Shown here: positions 42,150-50,510 of the stretch, piece by piece
Numbering within the stretch: the stretch's first letter is position 1
Layout of the letters: every line of letters starts with the position of its first letter
NCBI GenBank assembly: GCA_017450645.1
Contig: JAFSTE010000012.1
Span: forward strand, 62,001 to 126,000
Origin: Eubacterium sp.
GTDB taxonomy: Bacteria > Bacillota > Clostridia > Oscillospirales > Acutalibacteraceae
Reading direction: 5' to 3'
DNA length: 64,000 nt
Position numbers and translations under genes: made by a program
Notes under the pieces: generated by a model
Seen by the model: only the letters and a program-made list of their open reading frames with translations
The model's database searches: none
What the model was told of the DNA's origin: nothing

Positions 42150-43364
42150 ATGGGTAATAAAATCTTTACAAAAAGCGATTACAGATTTGCTTGTGCCACG
42201 CTGGCACAAAACGGTGATACTGTTGTTGCCGTAGCTCTTAAATGCTCACAGAATATCGACAAAAATGTTAGCTGGGGCTACAGCGAAATAGTATCTAAGG
42301 TTAGTAAGGACGGCGGTGCAACCTGGAGCGACGAAAAGGTTATCGCTACCCCGCCCGCAAGAAAAATTACCGCAGAGGCTGACAACACCAAGTCCGCATT
42401 TTTCCTCGAGCCAAAGCTTGTGGCAACGAACGGCGGATTTGAGGTTATATGCACCTTCTACCCCGAGTCGATGGGCGCAGAGGAAGAAAAGCTGCTCGAC
42501 AAAAAGAAGATTCCGTACGCTTCGTTTAACGGCAAGACCTGTCAGCTTATTTACGACAGAGACGGCAACTACTATATAGTTACCGACGAGGGAATTATTG
42601 ACTCCGCTAAGCAAAAGACCGAGTTTGAAATCCGCGGCTTCGGTGACTTCTATCAGGGCGAAGAGTATCAGGGCAACATTTATCTTAACGGCGCTATGGG
42701 TAAAAACGACGAGGGCAAAACCACTTCCTTCGGCGCGCCGATGAAGGCACCTAAGAGAAGCTATATTTTTGAAATCAAGTCCGCTGACGGCGAAAACTGG
42801 AGCGAGCCTAAGGACATAACGGCGCAGATTCTCGCATCCGACGACGATGTATGTATCGCTACCGGCGAAGGCAGCGCGGTTGTACTCGAAAGCGGCAGAA
42901 TTGTTGTACCTATGACATCTGCAAAGGGCGCTTTCAGCATTTACTCCGACGACGGCGAAAGCTGGAACAGGAACTTCGGCTTCCCGTATATGCCGGTTAA
43001 GAACAGCGTATCGCTTGTTCAGGCACCGAGCGGCGAGCTTCTTGCACTCGGTAAGAAGTCCTGCATTTCTTACGACAACGCAATTACCTGGATTAAGTAC
43101 AAAACAAAAATCGCGCCGACTAAGGCAATCGCTGACGGCGACAAGATTTACACAATAGTTCAGGCTAAGGACAACACCGCGCTTATCGGCGGCAGCTTCG
43201 CTTATAAAAAAGAGAAGTTCAAGGGTATCGACTTCGACAAAGACTCCTCCGCTCTTGCAGGTACATATCTTAAAAAGGCGAGCCTTGCGCTTATCGGCGG
43301 CAAGCTCACCGCAACCTACATCACGCAGGACAACACAGAAGTTGAAACAGACACAGTAGAATAA
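42150..43364 (+). CDS. Cytoplasmic Asp-box (sialidase-fold) beta-propeller protein
   Basis: 404 aa from ATG 42150, with GGAGTGAT upstream; a GTG three codons earlier is less well placed. Asp-box repeats of the S-x-D-x-G-x-x-W type occur at least three times (SKDGGATWSD, SADGENWSE, SDDGESWNR), with an FRIP-like region missing or diverged. It lacks a signal peptide, unlike most sialidases, so it may be an intracellular glycosidase-like or trans-sialidase-fold protein of unknown substrate. Family-level identity is good; activity is not established. Confidence 0.7.
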   Translation: MGNKIFTKSDYRFACATLAQNGDTVVAVALKCSQNIDKNVSWGYSEIVSKVSKDGGATWSDEKVIATPPARKITAEADNTKSAFFLEPKLVATNGGFEVICTFYPESMGAEEEKLLDKKKIPYASFNGKTCQLIYDRDGNYYIVTDEGIIDSAKQKTEFEIRGFGDFYQGEEYQGNIYLNGAMGKNDEGKTTSFGAPMKAPKRSYIFEIKSADGENWSEPKDITAQILASDDDVCIATGEGSAVVLESGRIVVPMTSAKGAFSIYSDDGESWNRNFGFPYMPVKNSVSLVQAPSGELLALGKKSCISYDNAITWIKYKTKIAPTKAIADGDKIYTIVQAKDNTALIGGSFAYKKEKFKGIDFDKDSSALAGTYLKKASLALIGGKLTATYITQDNTEVETDTVE

Positions 43365-43373
43365 ACATAATTT

Positions 43374-43402
43374 AAGCCTCAGGATTTTTCATCCTGAGGC
43401 TT
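43374..43402. terminator. Bidirectional terminator overlapping a stop codon
   Basis: AAGCCTCAGGAT (43374-43385), 5-nt loop, ATCCTGAGGCTT (43391-43402). The left arm contains the stop codon of the minus-strand membrane protein (43379-43381). Confidence 0.88.
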
Positions 43403-45193
43403 TTCGTTTTTTGTATAGAACGCTATTATAGCATATATCATTCCGACTTCTATAAAGCTTAGTATAAATCTCGGGTCCTGCGCCTGGTTGCATATAAACA
43501 GCAGCGCGGCAAACAGTACAATCGGAAGTATCATCCACAAATACTCTGCTTTTCTTTTTTTAATCAGCACATACGAAGCGCAAAGTGCAGCAAAAATCCA
43601 TATTCCACCACGCCAAAGCACTGCGCAGGAGAACACATTATCAACGCTGAAATCAATAATACTCGGGATTATTTTGCCGGCTACGGACGGTCTGTAAAGC
43701 TCGTACTCGGCAAGCCCTTTTCCAGACGGATAAAACGCGTTACAGTCAGCGGGATTACCTATCCTCCAGACTATAGACGCGGTGCGGAACATAAGCGAGC
43801 TGTAAACCAAAGGATGATGCAATACCATATCGGCGTTAATGTCGATAACGCCCTTGTAAAATTCCGCGTCAAAATCATTAACCTTTTCGCCGATACCGCC
43901 CCAGTCCTTCGTTACCGTATCAGTCCAGTAAATATCCTCGTTGTAGCAGTCAATCCACTCATCGAGCGGCATAATCTTTTCGAGCACCGCCTTGTTTTCC
44001 TCGCCGAAATCGTCGCCGAGTTTATCCGCGCACGCTACCGAAAGATAAATAGGCGTTGTATATTTAACATACTCAACATTTTTGTACTTGTGCAGTACAA
44101 AATCTCCTATTCCGACAGTTATTCCGACAAAGCCGATAGCGGGAACAAGCGATATGGCAAGATAACGCCACAAGCGTTTAAAGTCCTTATACTTTATCAT
44201 TCTGTACATCATCAGCGCGAACAGGCTGAGTGCCACACACTCTACCGCAGTATGTCTGAAAAGCGAGGCAAAGACCGAAGTAACACAAAGTAATATGTAC
44301 TCTTTTTTGCCCGGCTCTTTAGTGCGCAACAGATTAAATATACTAATCGAAAAGGCATACACCGACATAGAAAACATCGGGTCCTTTATGCCTAAAGAAG
44401 AATAATAAATCGGCGTAAATATTATAAGCGACAACGCCGTGTAAACTCTAACTACGCTGATTGAATTAAACGCGTTGTACAGACTTTTAATAGCATAGGA
44501 GCTGACAACAATCCATAAAACACTTTGCACAAGAATAAGCGAAAATACAAACGGTGCGTTAGGTATGATTTTCATACACAGCGCCATAAACATTTCGTAA
44601 CTGATGGTGTGCCAGTCAAACCATATGCCCTTATCCTTATAATAAGAATAGATGGTAATTGTATCGGGTGAATCGTAACCGTAGCCCGCCGCAACTAAAA
44701 ATAAAATCGTCGCCACGGCGATAATTACAACATAAATTGTATACGGCTTATCGCTGTTTATTAGAGGCTTAGAAAGCTTACGCTCCTTCATAAAAAGAGC
44801 AAAAACAAACCTCAGCAAAAAGCAGGTACAAAAGTATATTGTCGCAAAAAAGGCTATACCGACAACAACTCTCATAGCCGTATTTTCGGTTAACCGGTTT
44901 ACTGTATTTTTAACTATATCAATAAACGACAGCATAAGCATAAACAAAAGAGATATAAGGTGAATAAAAGCCGAATCCCCTTTTTCGATTTTAGGCTTTT
45001 TTAGCCCGCCCAAAAGAATAACAACGGTGCTCACGCAAGGGACAAGCGACAGAATAAGCGCATCGCAGCAATAGCGCGAATTAAGATACAATACGACTAT
45101 GCTGTACGCCGCCGAAATCAGCAAAAGCAGCATATTAGATAATGCCGCTGCGCTCAGCCTTTGATTTTTGACGGATTTTGCTTTGCTTTTCAT
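43379..45193 (-). CDS. Polytopic membrane protein, GT-C/DUF6020-like
   Basis: 604 aa with about 13 hydrophobic segments. YGYDSPDTITIYSYYKDKGIWFDWHTISYEM after the fifth segment (about residues 190-220) resembles the first extracellular loop of GT-C lipid-linked glycosyltransferases, which carries the catalytic Asp; the large loop between about 395 and 480 is soluble. I cannot name the family with certainty; DUF6020 is the nearest guess. It lies convergent to the Asp-box gene and downstream of sigG on the same strand (71-nt gap). Confidence 0.6.
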   Translation of the reverse strand: MKSKAKSVKNQRLSAAALSNMLLLLISAAYSIVVLYLNSRYCCDALILSLVPCVSTVVILLGGLKKPKIEKGDSAFIHLISLLFMLMLSFIDIVKNTVNRLTENTAMRVVVGIAFFATIYFCTCFLLRFVFALFMKERKLSKPLINSDKPYTIYVVIIAVATILFLVAAGYGYDSPDTITIYSYYKDKGIWFDWHTISYEMFMALCMKIIPNAPFVFSLILVQSVLWIVVSSYAIKSLYNAFNSISVVRVYTALSLIIFTPIYYSSLGIKDPMFSMSVYAFSISIFNLLRTKEPGKKEYILLCVTSVFASLFRHTAVECVALSLFALMMYRMIKYKDFKRLWRYLAISLVPAIGFVGITVGIGDFVLHKYKNVEYVKYTTPIYLSVACADKLGDDFGEENKAVLEKIMPLDEWIDCYNEDIYWTDTVTKDWGGIGEKVNDFDAEFYKGVIDINADMVLHHPLVYSSLMFRTASIVWRIGNPADCNAFYPSGKGLAEYELYRPSVAGKIIPSIIDFSVDNVFSCAVLWRGGIWIFAALCASYVLIKKRKAEYLWMILPIVLFAALLFICNQAQDPRFILSFIEVGMIYAIIAFYTKNEKPQDEKS

Positions 45194-45264
45194 CAGATTT
45201 CTCCCGAAAATATAATTACTGTTTTAATTTTATCACAAACCCCGCCGCATTTCAACCAAAGGCG

Positions 45265-46035
45265 CTATTTTCCTTTTATTCTGTTTATCACGTTTTTTTC
45301 AAGGCGGCTTACCTGCGCCTGGGATATGCCGATTTCGCTAGCTGTTTCCATCTGCGTTTTGCCCTGCATAAAGCGCATATAAAGGATTTTGTGTTCCCTC
45401 TCGTCAAGGTGGCTTAGCTCGTCCTTAATCATAATCTCGTCTATCCAGTCGTTATCCGACGACGAGTCGCCGACCTGGTCCATAACATAAATCGTGTCGC
45501 CGCCGTCGTTATATACGGGCTCATACAGTGATATCGGGTCAACAATCGCTTCGAGCGCAAGCACTACCTCGCTCTTTTTCATACCCAGCTCCTTAGCAAT
45601 TTCCTCAGCTGACGGTTCCCTGCCGTTTTCGTTAGTAAGGCGCTCTTTAACCTGCATCGCCTTATACGCGGTGTCGCGAACGGAGCGGCTGACTCTTATA
45701 GGATTACTGTCGCGTAGAAAGCGGCGCACCTCGCCGATACACATAGGCACGGCATATGTGGAAAAACGCACATTCATATCGAGGTTAAAATTATCAATCG
45801 CCTTAATAAGTCCGATAACGCCCACCTGAAAAAGGTCATCCATATTTTCGTTTCGGTTAGAAAAACGCTGAACTACCGACAGCACAAGACGCAGGTTGCC
45901 AAAAATGAGCTTATCCCTCGCCGCCTTGTCGCCCTCGTGAGCTTTTTTTAACAGCCCGATTTTTTCCTTTTCGCTTAAAACCGTAATCTCGCTCGTGTTA
46001 ATTCCGCAAATTTCGACCTTGTTAAAGTACTGCAC
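45265..46035 (-). CDS. sigG: Sporulation sigma factor SigG (forespore)
   Basis: 256 aa. The start is taken as GTG 46035 (GTG-CAG-TAC..), which gives QYFNKVEICGINTSE and matches the N-terminus of sigma-G; AGAAGTG stands just upstream. The longer frame up to 46179 only reads through the repeat element. Regions NLRLVLSVVQRF, DDLFQVGVIGLIKAIDNF, MCIGEVRRFLRDSNPIRVSRSVRD and ISQAQVSRLEK are diagnostic. Sigma-G drives late forespore genes. The usual neighbours spoIIGA and sigE are not here. Confidence 0.93.
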   Translation of the reverse strand: MQYFNKVEICGINTSEITVLSEKEKIGLLKKAHEGDKAARDKLIFGNLRLVLSVVQRFSNRNENMDDLFQVGVIGLIKAIDNFNLDMNVRFSTYAVPMCIGEVRRFLRDSNPIRVSRSVRDTAYKAMQVKERLTNENGREPSAEEIAKELGMKKSEVVLALEAIVDPISLYEPVYNDGGDTIYVMDQVGDSSSDNDWIDEIMIKDELSHLDEREHKILYMRFMQGKTQMETASEIGISQAQVSRLEKNVINRIKGK

Positions 46036-46070
46036 AGTTTCACTTCTTTCGATAGATATGTACAGTATCG

Positions 46071-46190
46071 GGAATTGAAAATTGAAAATTGAGAATTGAG
46101 AATTTATGGTGGACTCCGTCCACACCTGATTATAATAGCCGTGCGCAGCACCCGAAATTCTCCATTTTCCATTCTCCATTCTTAATTAAG
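46071..46190. repeat. Heptamer-word element ahead of sigG, AATTGAA arms
   Basis: Left arm 46071-46105 (GAATTGA/AAATTGA words), core GGTGGACTCCGTCCACACC and GATTATAATAG (46107-46139), right arm 46154-46190 (TTCTCCA, TTTTCCA, TTCTCCA words), complementary to the left. It ends 35 nt before the sigG start codon, so it occupies the place of the sigG promoter. Confidence 0.75.
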
Positions 46191-46202
46191 AAAAAAAGAA
46201 CC

Positions 46203-46232
46203 CTGCTCATAGTATGAGCAGAGTCTTTTAGT
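46203..46232 (-). terminator. Terminator of uraA
   Basis: CTGCTCAT (46203-46210), 3-nt loop, ATGAGCAG (46214-46221), with a U-rich run on the minus strand (positions below 46202). Confidence 0.82.
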
Positions 46233-46244
46233 TTTATAACTTAT

Positions 46245-47654
46245 TTACTTATCTTCTTTTTTATAATCTGGTTCAAGATTAATCTGCGCCGAATCCTCAA
46301 CGGACTCAAAAGCGCTTTCAAAATTGAAGTCCTTATCGGGGAAGATTACATTAAGAAGGATACCTGCGATTGAAGCAACTGCAAGTGATGTAAGAGTGAT
46401 TGAAGCCGAGCCAATCTTAAAGGTGATGCCTGCGGTAAGGCCGAGTGAAATTACAAGGATAACCGCTGCAACGATTGTGTTACGAGCCTTTGAGAAGTCA
46501 ACCTTAGCCTCAACAACATTACGAACACCGATTGCGGAAATCATACCGTAAAGTACGAATGAGATACCGCCTACGATTGCTGCAGGCATTGAGTTAATAA
46601 GCGCTGCAAACTTAGGTGAGAATGAGAACAGAACTGCAAAGCCTGCTGCAATTTCGATAACCTTGGGGTCATAAACCTTAGAAAGAGCAAGCACGCCTGT
46701 GTTCTCGCCGTATGTTGTGTTAGCAGGAGCACCAAAGAGCGATGCGATTGAGGTTGCAAGACCGTCACCGAGAAGTGTTCTGTGAAGGCCGGGGTCGTCG
46801 ATGTAGTTTCTCTTACAGGTAGCGGAGATAGCAGAGATGTCGCCGATGTGCTCCATCATAGTAGCGATAGCGATAGGCATAATAGCGATAATAGCTGTTG
46901 CTGCCTTAGCGCCGTCGTTAACGCCGCCGAAGACTGTTGATGACCAGTCAATCGGAACGCCTACCCAAGCTGCTTCCTTAACTGCTGTAAAGTCGATAGC
47001 GAATGACTCTACGCCTGCGATGTTACCTACAACGATAGCAACTGCATACGCGCCGAGGATACCGAGAAGAATAGGAATAATCTTAACCATACCCTTACCG
47101 AAGATGTTAAAGATAATAACAAGTCCGAGCGCAACGAGTGCGAGCCACCAGTTAGTCTGGCAGTTGTTGATAGCCGACGGTGCAAGACCGAGACCGATTG
47201 CAATAATGATAGGTCCGGTTACAACGGGCGGGAAGAGCTTCATAACTTTATGAATACCAACGAGCTTAATTACAAGCGCAAGTACAAGGTAAAGCGCACC
47301 TGCACAAGCTACGCCGAGGCAGGCATAAGGAAGCATCTCCTTGTTAGGAACTGTGCCTTTGCCCAAAGGACCATCGAGCATCGGTGCGATTGCCGCATAT
47401 CCGCCAAGGAATGCGAAAGACGAGCCGAGGAATGCAGGTACCTTAAACTTAGTAAGAACATGGAACAAAAGTGTACCAAGACCTGCAAAAAGGAGTGTTG
47501 TCGAAACCGAAAGACCTGTAAGAATAGGTACAAGTACGGTTGCGCCAAACATAGCAAACATATGCTGGAAGCCAAGCGTAATCATTTTGCCGGCGCCAAG
47601 CTGACGAGCGTCATAGATGCCGTCGTTGCCGATTTTAATTTTTTCTTTAGCCAT
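46245..47654 (-). CDS. uraA: Uracil/xanthine permease (NCS2 family)
   Basis: 469 aa, about 14 membrane spans. The NCS2 signature occurs in the SAINNCQTN and EHIGDISAISATCKRN regions (substrate-binding Glu in the latter) and GENTGVLALSKVYD. It is placed directly after upp on the same strand, so the most likely substrate is uracil. A repeat of ACCGAGA heptamers lies between the two genes. Confidence 0.92.
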   Translation of the reverse strand: MAKEKIKIGNDGIYDARQLGAGKMITLGFQHMFAMFGATVLVPILTGLSVSTTLLFAGLGTLLFHVLTKFKVPAFLGSSFAFLGGYAAIAPMLDGPLGKGTVPNKEMLPYACLGVACAGALYLVLALVIKLVGIHKVMKLFPPVVTGPIIIAIGLGLAPSAINNCQTNWWLALVALGLVIIFNIFGKGMVKIIPILLGILGAYAVAIVVGNIAGVESFAIDFTAVKEAAWVGVPIDWSSTVFGGVNDGAKAATAIIAIMPIAIATMMEHIGDISAISATCKRNYIDDPGLHRTLLGDGLATSIASLFGAPANTTYGENTGVLALSKVYDPKVIEIAAGFAVLFSFSPKFAALINSMPAAIVGGISFVLYGMISAIGVRNVVEAKVDFSKARNTIVAAVILVISLGLTAGITFKIGSASITLTSLAVASIAGILLNVIFPDKDFNFESAFESVEDSAQINLEPDYKKEDK

Positions 47655-47696
47655 TATTTTTCCTCCATTTCATAATAAAAAACATAATTATAAAAA

Positions 47697-47742
47697 AACC
47701 GAGAACCGAGAATAGAGCTTACGCCCTATTCCCTATTCTCCG
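47697..47742. repeat. Short heptamer-word element, ACCGAGA type
   Basis: ACCGAGA, ACCGAGA at the left; CCCTATT, CCCTATT, CTCCG at the right, complementary in part to GAATAG. It lies between upp and uraA. Confidence 0.55.
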
Positions 47743-47747
47743 TCTAA

Positions 47748-48380
47748 TTATTTGGTTCCGAAAATTCTGTCGCCGGCGTCGCCGAGACCGGGAACGATAT
47801 AACCGTTTTCGTTAAGATGGCTGTCAAGACCCGCGCAGAAAATATCAACATCGGGATGTGCCTTCTGTAATGCCTCTAAGCCTTCGGGAGCGGCTATAAT
47901 GCACATAAATATAATTTTTCTCGGGTTTCTCTTTTTAATCTGACCTATAGCGTCGATAGCCGAGCCGCCGGTAGCAAGCATCGGGTCAACAACAAAAACA
48001 TCTCTTCTGTCGATGTCCTTAGGTAATTTGCAGTAATACTCAACAGGCTGAAGTGTTTCTTCATCTCTGTAAAGACCTATATGACCGATACGGGCAGCGG
48101 GTACCATTTTGATACAGCCGTCAACCATACCAAGACCTGCACGGAGAATCGGTACAAAAGCAAGCTTTCTGCCAGAAATCTGCTTACAGTCGGCAATACC
48201 GCAAGGTGTTTCTACCTTAATATCCTCTAAAGGAAGGTCGCGTGTTGCCTCAAACATCATAAGACTTGCAATCTCGTCAACAAGAGCACGGAAGTCCATA
48301 GTCCTTGTATCCTTATTTCTGAGGATGCTAAGCTTGTGCTGAATAAGCGGATGGTCAAAAATTACGACTTTTCTGTCCAT
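47748..48380 (-). CDS. upp: Uracil phosphoribosyltransferase
   Basis: 210 aa from ATG 48380, which has AAGGAG upstream; the longer frame to 48470 covers the promoter. [14 protein letters not shown] is the PRPP-binding loop and [11 protein letters not shown] the uracil-binding C-terminus. It converts uracil and PRPP to UMP. It forms an operon with the uraA permease. Confidence 0.97.
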   Translation of the reverse strand: MDRKVVIFDHPLIQHKLSILRNKDTRTMDFRALVDEIASLMMFEATRDLPLEDIKVETPCGIADCKQISGRKLAFVPILRAGLGMVDGCIKMVPAARIGHIGLYRDEETLQPVEYYCKLPKDIDRRDVFVVDPMLATGGSAIDAIGQIKKRNPRKIIFMCIIAAPEGLEALQKAHPDVDIFCAGLDSHLNENGYIVPGLGDAGDRIFGTK

Positions 48381-48416
48381 ATTACTATCTCCTTTGACAC
48401 ATTTTTTATCCTTACA

Positions 48417-48445
48417 ATAATAGCAAAACTTAATCCTTATATCAA
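48417..48445 (-). promoter_or_regulatory. Promoter of upp-uraA
   Basis: Minus strand: TTGATA (48445-48440), 17 nt, TATTAT (48422-48417). No pyr attenuator-type anti-terminator is apparent in the 36-nt leader. Confidence 0.6.
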
Positions 48446-48468
48446 TAATAGTTACAGCATTGTAAATC

Positions 48469-48495
48469 ATTGTAACAAACTTTGTTACATATAAT
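48469..48495 (+). promoter_or_regulatory. Sigma-E-like promoter and 19-bp palindrome upstream of ylbJ-like gene
   Basis: CATATAAT (48488-48495) matches a sigma-E -10 box; TCATTGT (48467-48473), 14 nt upstream, fits 5 of 7 positions of the sigma-E -35. The palindrome TGTAACAAACTTTGTTACA (about 48470-48489) lies between them. Confidence 0.45.
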
Positions 48496-48509
48496 AATGC
48501 GGTGGTTAT

Positions 48510-49529
48510 ATGAAGCTTATTAAATCAGCATTAATTGCGCTGTTGCTTTGCGCTATTACGGCGGGGTTAATCGTGTATTCTGACAAGGTAAAAAACGGCG
48601 CCTCGTACGGACTCAGCCTTGCAGGCGGGGTTGTTATCCCCTCACTATTACCCGTTTTGATAATCGTGTCAACGCTGCAAAAATCAAAAGGCAGGGTCTT
48701 TTTTGAAAAGCTGCTCGGCTTTGTTTTCGGCTTACTTAAATTCTCGCGCGGTGCGGTAACGCCCGTAATATTCGGGCTTGTCGGCGGCTTTCCCGCGGGG
48801 GCGCTGTTAACTGAAATGCAGCTTAAAAACGGCTGCATAAGCGAGCACGAGGCAAGGCGCATAATGCGCTTTAATATGTGCGGCGGCGTGGCGTTTATAA
48901 TCAGCGCCGTCGGTGGCGGTTACTATAAAAGCACAAAGGCAGGGCTGATTATTTACGCGTCCACTGTGTTATCCTCTGTTATTATTGCCATAGTTTCGGC
49001 TTTTTTTACAGATAAAAGCAAAAGCGAGAATACGCACACAAACGGCGACTCATTAAGCGGCGCACTTTGCAGCGCGGTTGAGGACAGCACAAAAAGCGTG
49101 CTCGTTATGTCGGCTTACATAATTCTTTTTTGCGCGATAAAAAATACAGTTAGTATTAGTGATGCTTTGTTCCCGCTTATAGAAATTACATCGGGTATAT
49201 TTTCACAAGATAAGCTACTACCCGAATGGGCGGCATTTTTTATAGGCTTCGGCGGACTGTGTATTCATTTTCAGCTACTGCCGTACCTGAAAAATATGGG
49301 CGTAAAATACACCGAGTTTTTCATTTACCGAGTGCTCGGCGGGACTTTGTCGTATTTCATATGCAGAATTCTGCTGAACTTTTTCCCCGTAAGTATCTCA
49401 GTTTTTGAAAGCGGTGCAGAAAGGCTAAGCTTTGAGTTTACGCAGATAAACACCGCCTTTGGCATAATAGTAATGCTCGGCGCGGCGGTAATAATACTCG
49501 ATATAGAAAACCGAAAAATTAAGTTGTAG
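48510..49529 (+). CDS. Sporulation integral membrane protein, YlbJ-like
   Basis: 339 aa with eight or more membrane spans and the nucleoside-recognition/Gate-type repeat. [20 protein letters not shown], then [18 protein letters not shown], is the conserved block of YlbJ-family proteins, which are needed for spore cortex formation in Bacillus. The leader is very short (GGTGG right after the -10 box). Together with sigK and sigG it supports a sporulating host. Confidence 0.85.
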   Translation: MKLIKSALIALLLCAITAGLIVYSDKVKNGASYGLSLAGGVVIPSLLPVLIIVSTLQKSKGRVFFEKLLGFVFGLLKFSRGAVTPVIFGLVGGFPAGALLTEMQLKNGCISEHEARRIMRFNMCGGVAFIISAVGGGYYKSTKAGLIIYASTVLSSVIIAIVSAFFTDKSKSENTHTNGDSLSGALCSAVEDSTKSVLVMSAYIILFCAIKNTVSISDALFPLIEITSGIFSQDKLLPEWAAFFIGFGGLCIHFQLLPYLKNMGVKYTEFFIYRVLGGTLSYFICRILLNFFPVSISVFESGAERLSFEFTQINTAFGIIVMLGAAVIILDIENRKIKL

Positions 49530-49552
49530 AACGCTGTTTAAAATGATATAAT
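49524..49552 (+). promoter_or_regulatory. Promoter of the lipoprotein nuclease
   Basis: TTGTAG (49524-49529, overlapping the ylbJ stop), 17 nt, TATAAT (49547-49552). The ribosome site GGTGG follows after 6 nt. Confidence 0.55.
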
Positions 49553-49568
49553 CTAATCGGTGGTTATA

Positions 49569-50459
49569 ATGAAAAACAGATTTAAGATTATAATATCAGT
49601 TCTTTTAGTATGCACGCTATTGTCGTCCTGCGCCATAAAGCTGAATATAAATCCCGCTAACACGCAAAGCGCAGCGCACACATTGAGCTACAGCGTTGAC
49701 GAGCTGCCCGCTTACGACGACAAGGCGTATGTTACCGTTAACAATAATATCCCCGAGTTTGAAAACGTCGAAATTACTAAAGAATCGTTCGAGGAATACG
49801 GCGAGCTTGACGCGCTCGGGCGGTGTACAAGCTGCGTGGCGTGCGTTGGAACGGACATTATGCCGACCGAAAAGCGCGGCGCTATCGGCGAGGTTAAGCC
49901 TACGGGCTGGCACACCGTAAAATACGACTGTGTTGACGGCAGATACCTTTACAACCGCTGCCACCTGATAGGCTATCAGCTTACAGGCGAGAACGCCAAC
50001 CCGCGCAATCTGATTACGGGAACAAGGTATATGAATGTTGAAGGTATGCTTCCCTTTGAGGACGAGGTCGCCGAGTATGTAAAGAGTACAAAGCACCATG
50101 TAATGTACAGAGTTACACCCGTTTTTAAAGGCAGCGAGTTAGTAGCCCGCGGCGTGCAGATTGAGGCTTTAAGCGTAGAGGACGGCGGCAAGGGCGTAAG
50201 CTTTAATGTGTTTTGCTACAACGCTCAGCCGGGTATCGAGATAGACTACCTTACGGGCGACAGTCAGCTTATTAAAACCTCCGCTACCCCGGGTACGCAG
50301 AGCATAGTATATGTGCTAAACACAAATTCTAAGAAGTTTCACAAGCCCTCGTGCGAACATATAAACGATATAAAAAGCGAAAATAAAAAGGAGGTAAAAA
50401 CCTCCAGAAGCGAGCTTATATCGAAAGGCTACAAACCTTGCGGCAGTTGTAATCCGTAG
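49569..50459 (+). CDS. DNA/RNA non-specific endonuclease (EndA/NucA type), lipoprotein, with Ada-like zinc tail
   Basis: 296 aa from ATG 49569. A lipoprotein signal peptide ends LLSSC (Cys about 20). The nuclease core has NRCHLIGYQLTGENANPRN: the His of the (D/N)R(G/C)H motif and the Asn metal ligand of the His-Me finger family. The C-terminal 50 residues (VYVLNTNSKKFHKPSC...CGSCNP) form an Ada-type metal-binding module: Cys, His, Cys-x2-Cys. It is surface-exposed; relatives degrade extracellular DNA or act in DNA uptake. No competence gene is linked. Confidence 0.9.
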   Translation: MKNRFKIIISVLLVCTLLSSCAIKLNINPANTQSAAHTLSYSVDELPAYDDKAYVTVNNNIPEFENVEITKESFEEYGELDALGRCTSCVACVGTDIMPTEKRGAIGEVKPTGWHTVKYDCVDGRYLYNRCHLIGYQLTGENANPRNLITGTRYMNVEGMLPFEDEVAEYVKSTKHHVMYRVTPVFKGSELVARGVQIEALSVEDGGKGVSFNVFCYNAQPGIEIDYLTGDSQLIKTSATPGTQSIVYVLNTNSKKFHKPSCEHINDIKSENKKEVKTSRSELISKGYKPCGSCNP

Positions 50460-50480
50460 CGCAAAATGAATAAGACTAAA

Positions 50481-50510
50481 AAGGGTGGACCAAGTCCACC
50501 CTTAATTTAT
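50481..50510. terminator. Bidirectional terminator of the nuclease gene and gatB
   Basis: AAGGGTGGA (50481-50489), 5-nt loop, TCCACCCTT (50495-50503), with A and T runs. The right arm includes the gatB stop codon at 50502. Confidence 0.85.

Noticed and set aside
42150-43364. Annotation as a sialidase
   Set aside because: Only Asp-boxes are visible; no secretion signal, no clear catalytic arginine triad, so only the fold is claimed.
46036-46179. N-terminal extension of SigG by 48 codons
   Set aside because: The extension translates the heptamer repeat (repeated Asn-Phe-Gln-Phe type residues) and does not resemble any sigma factor.
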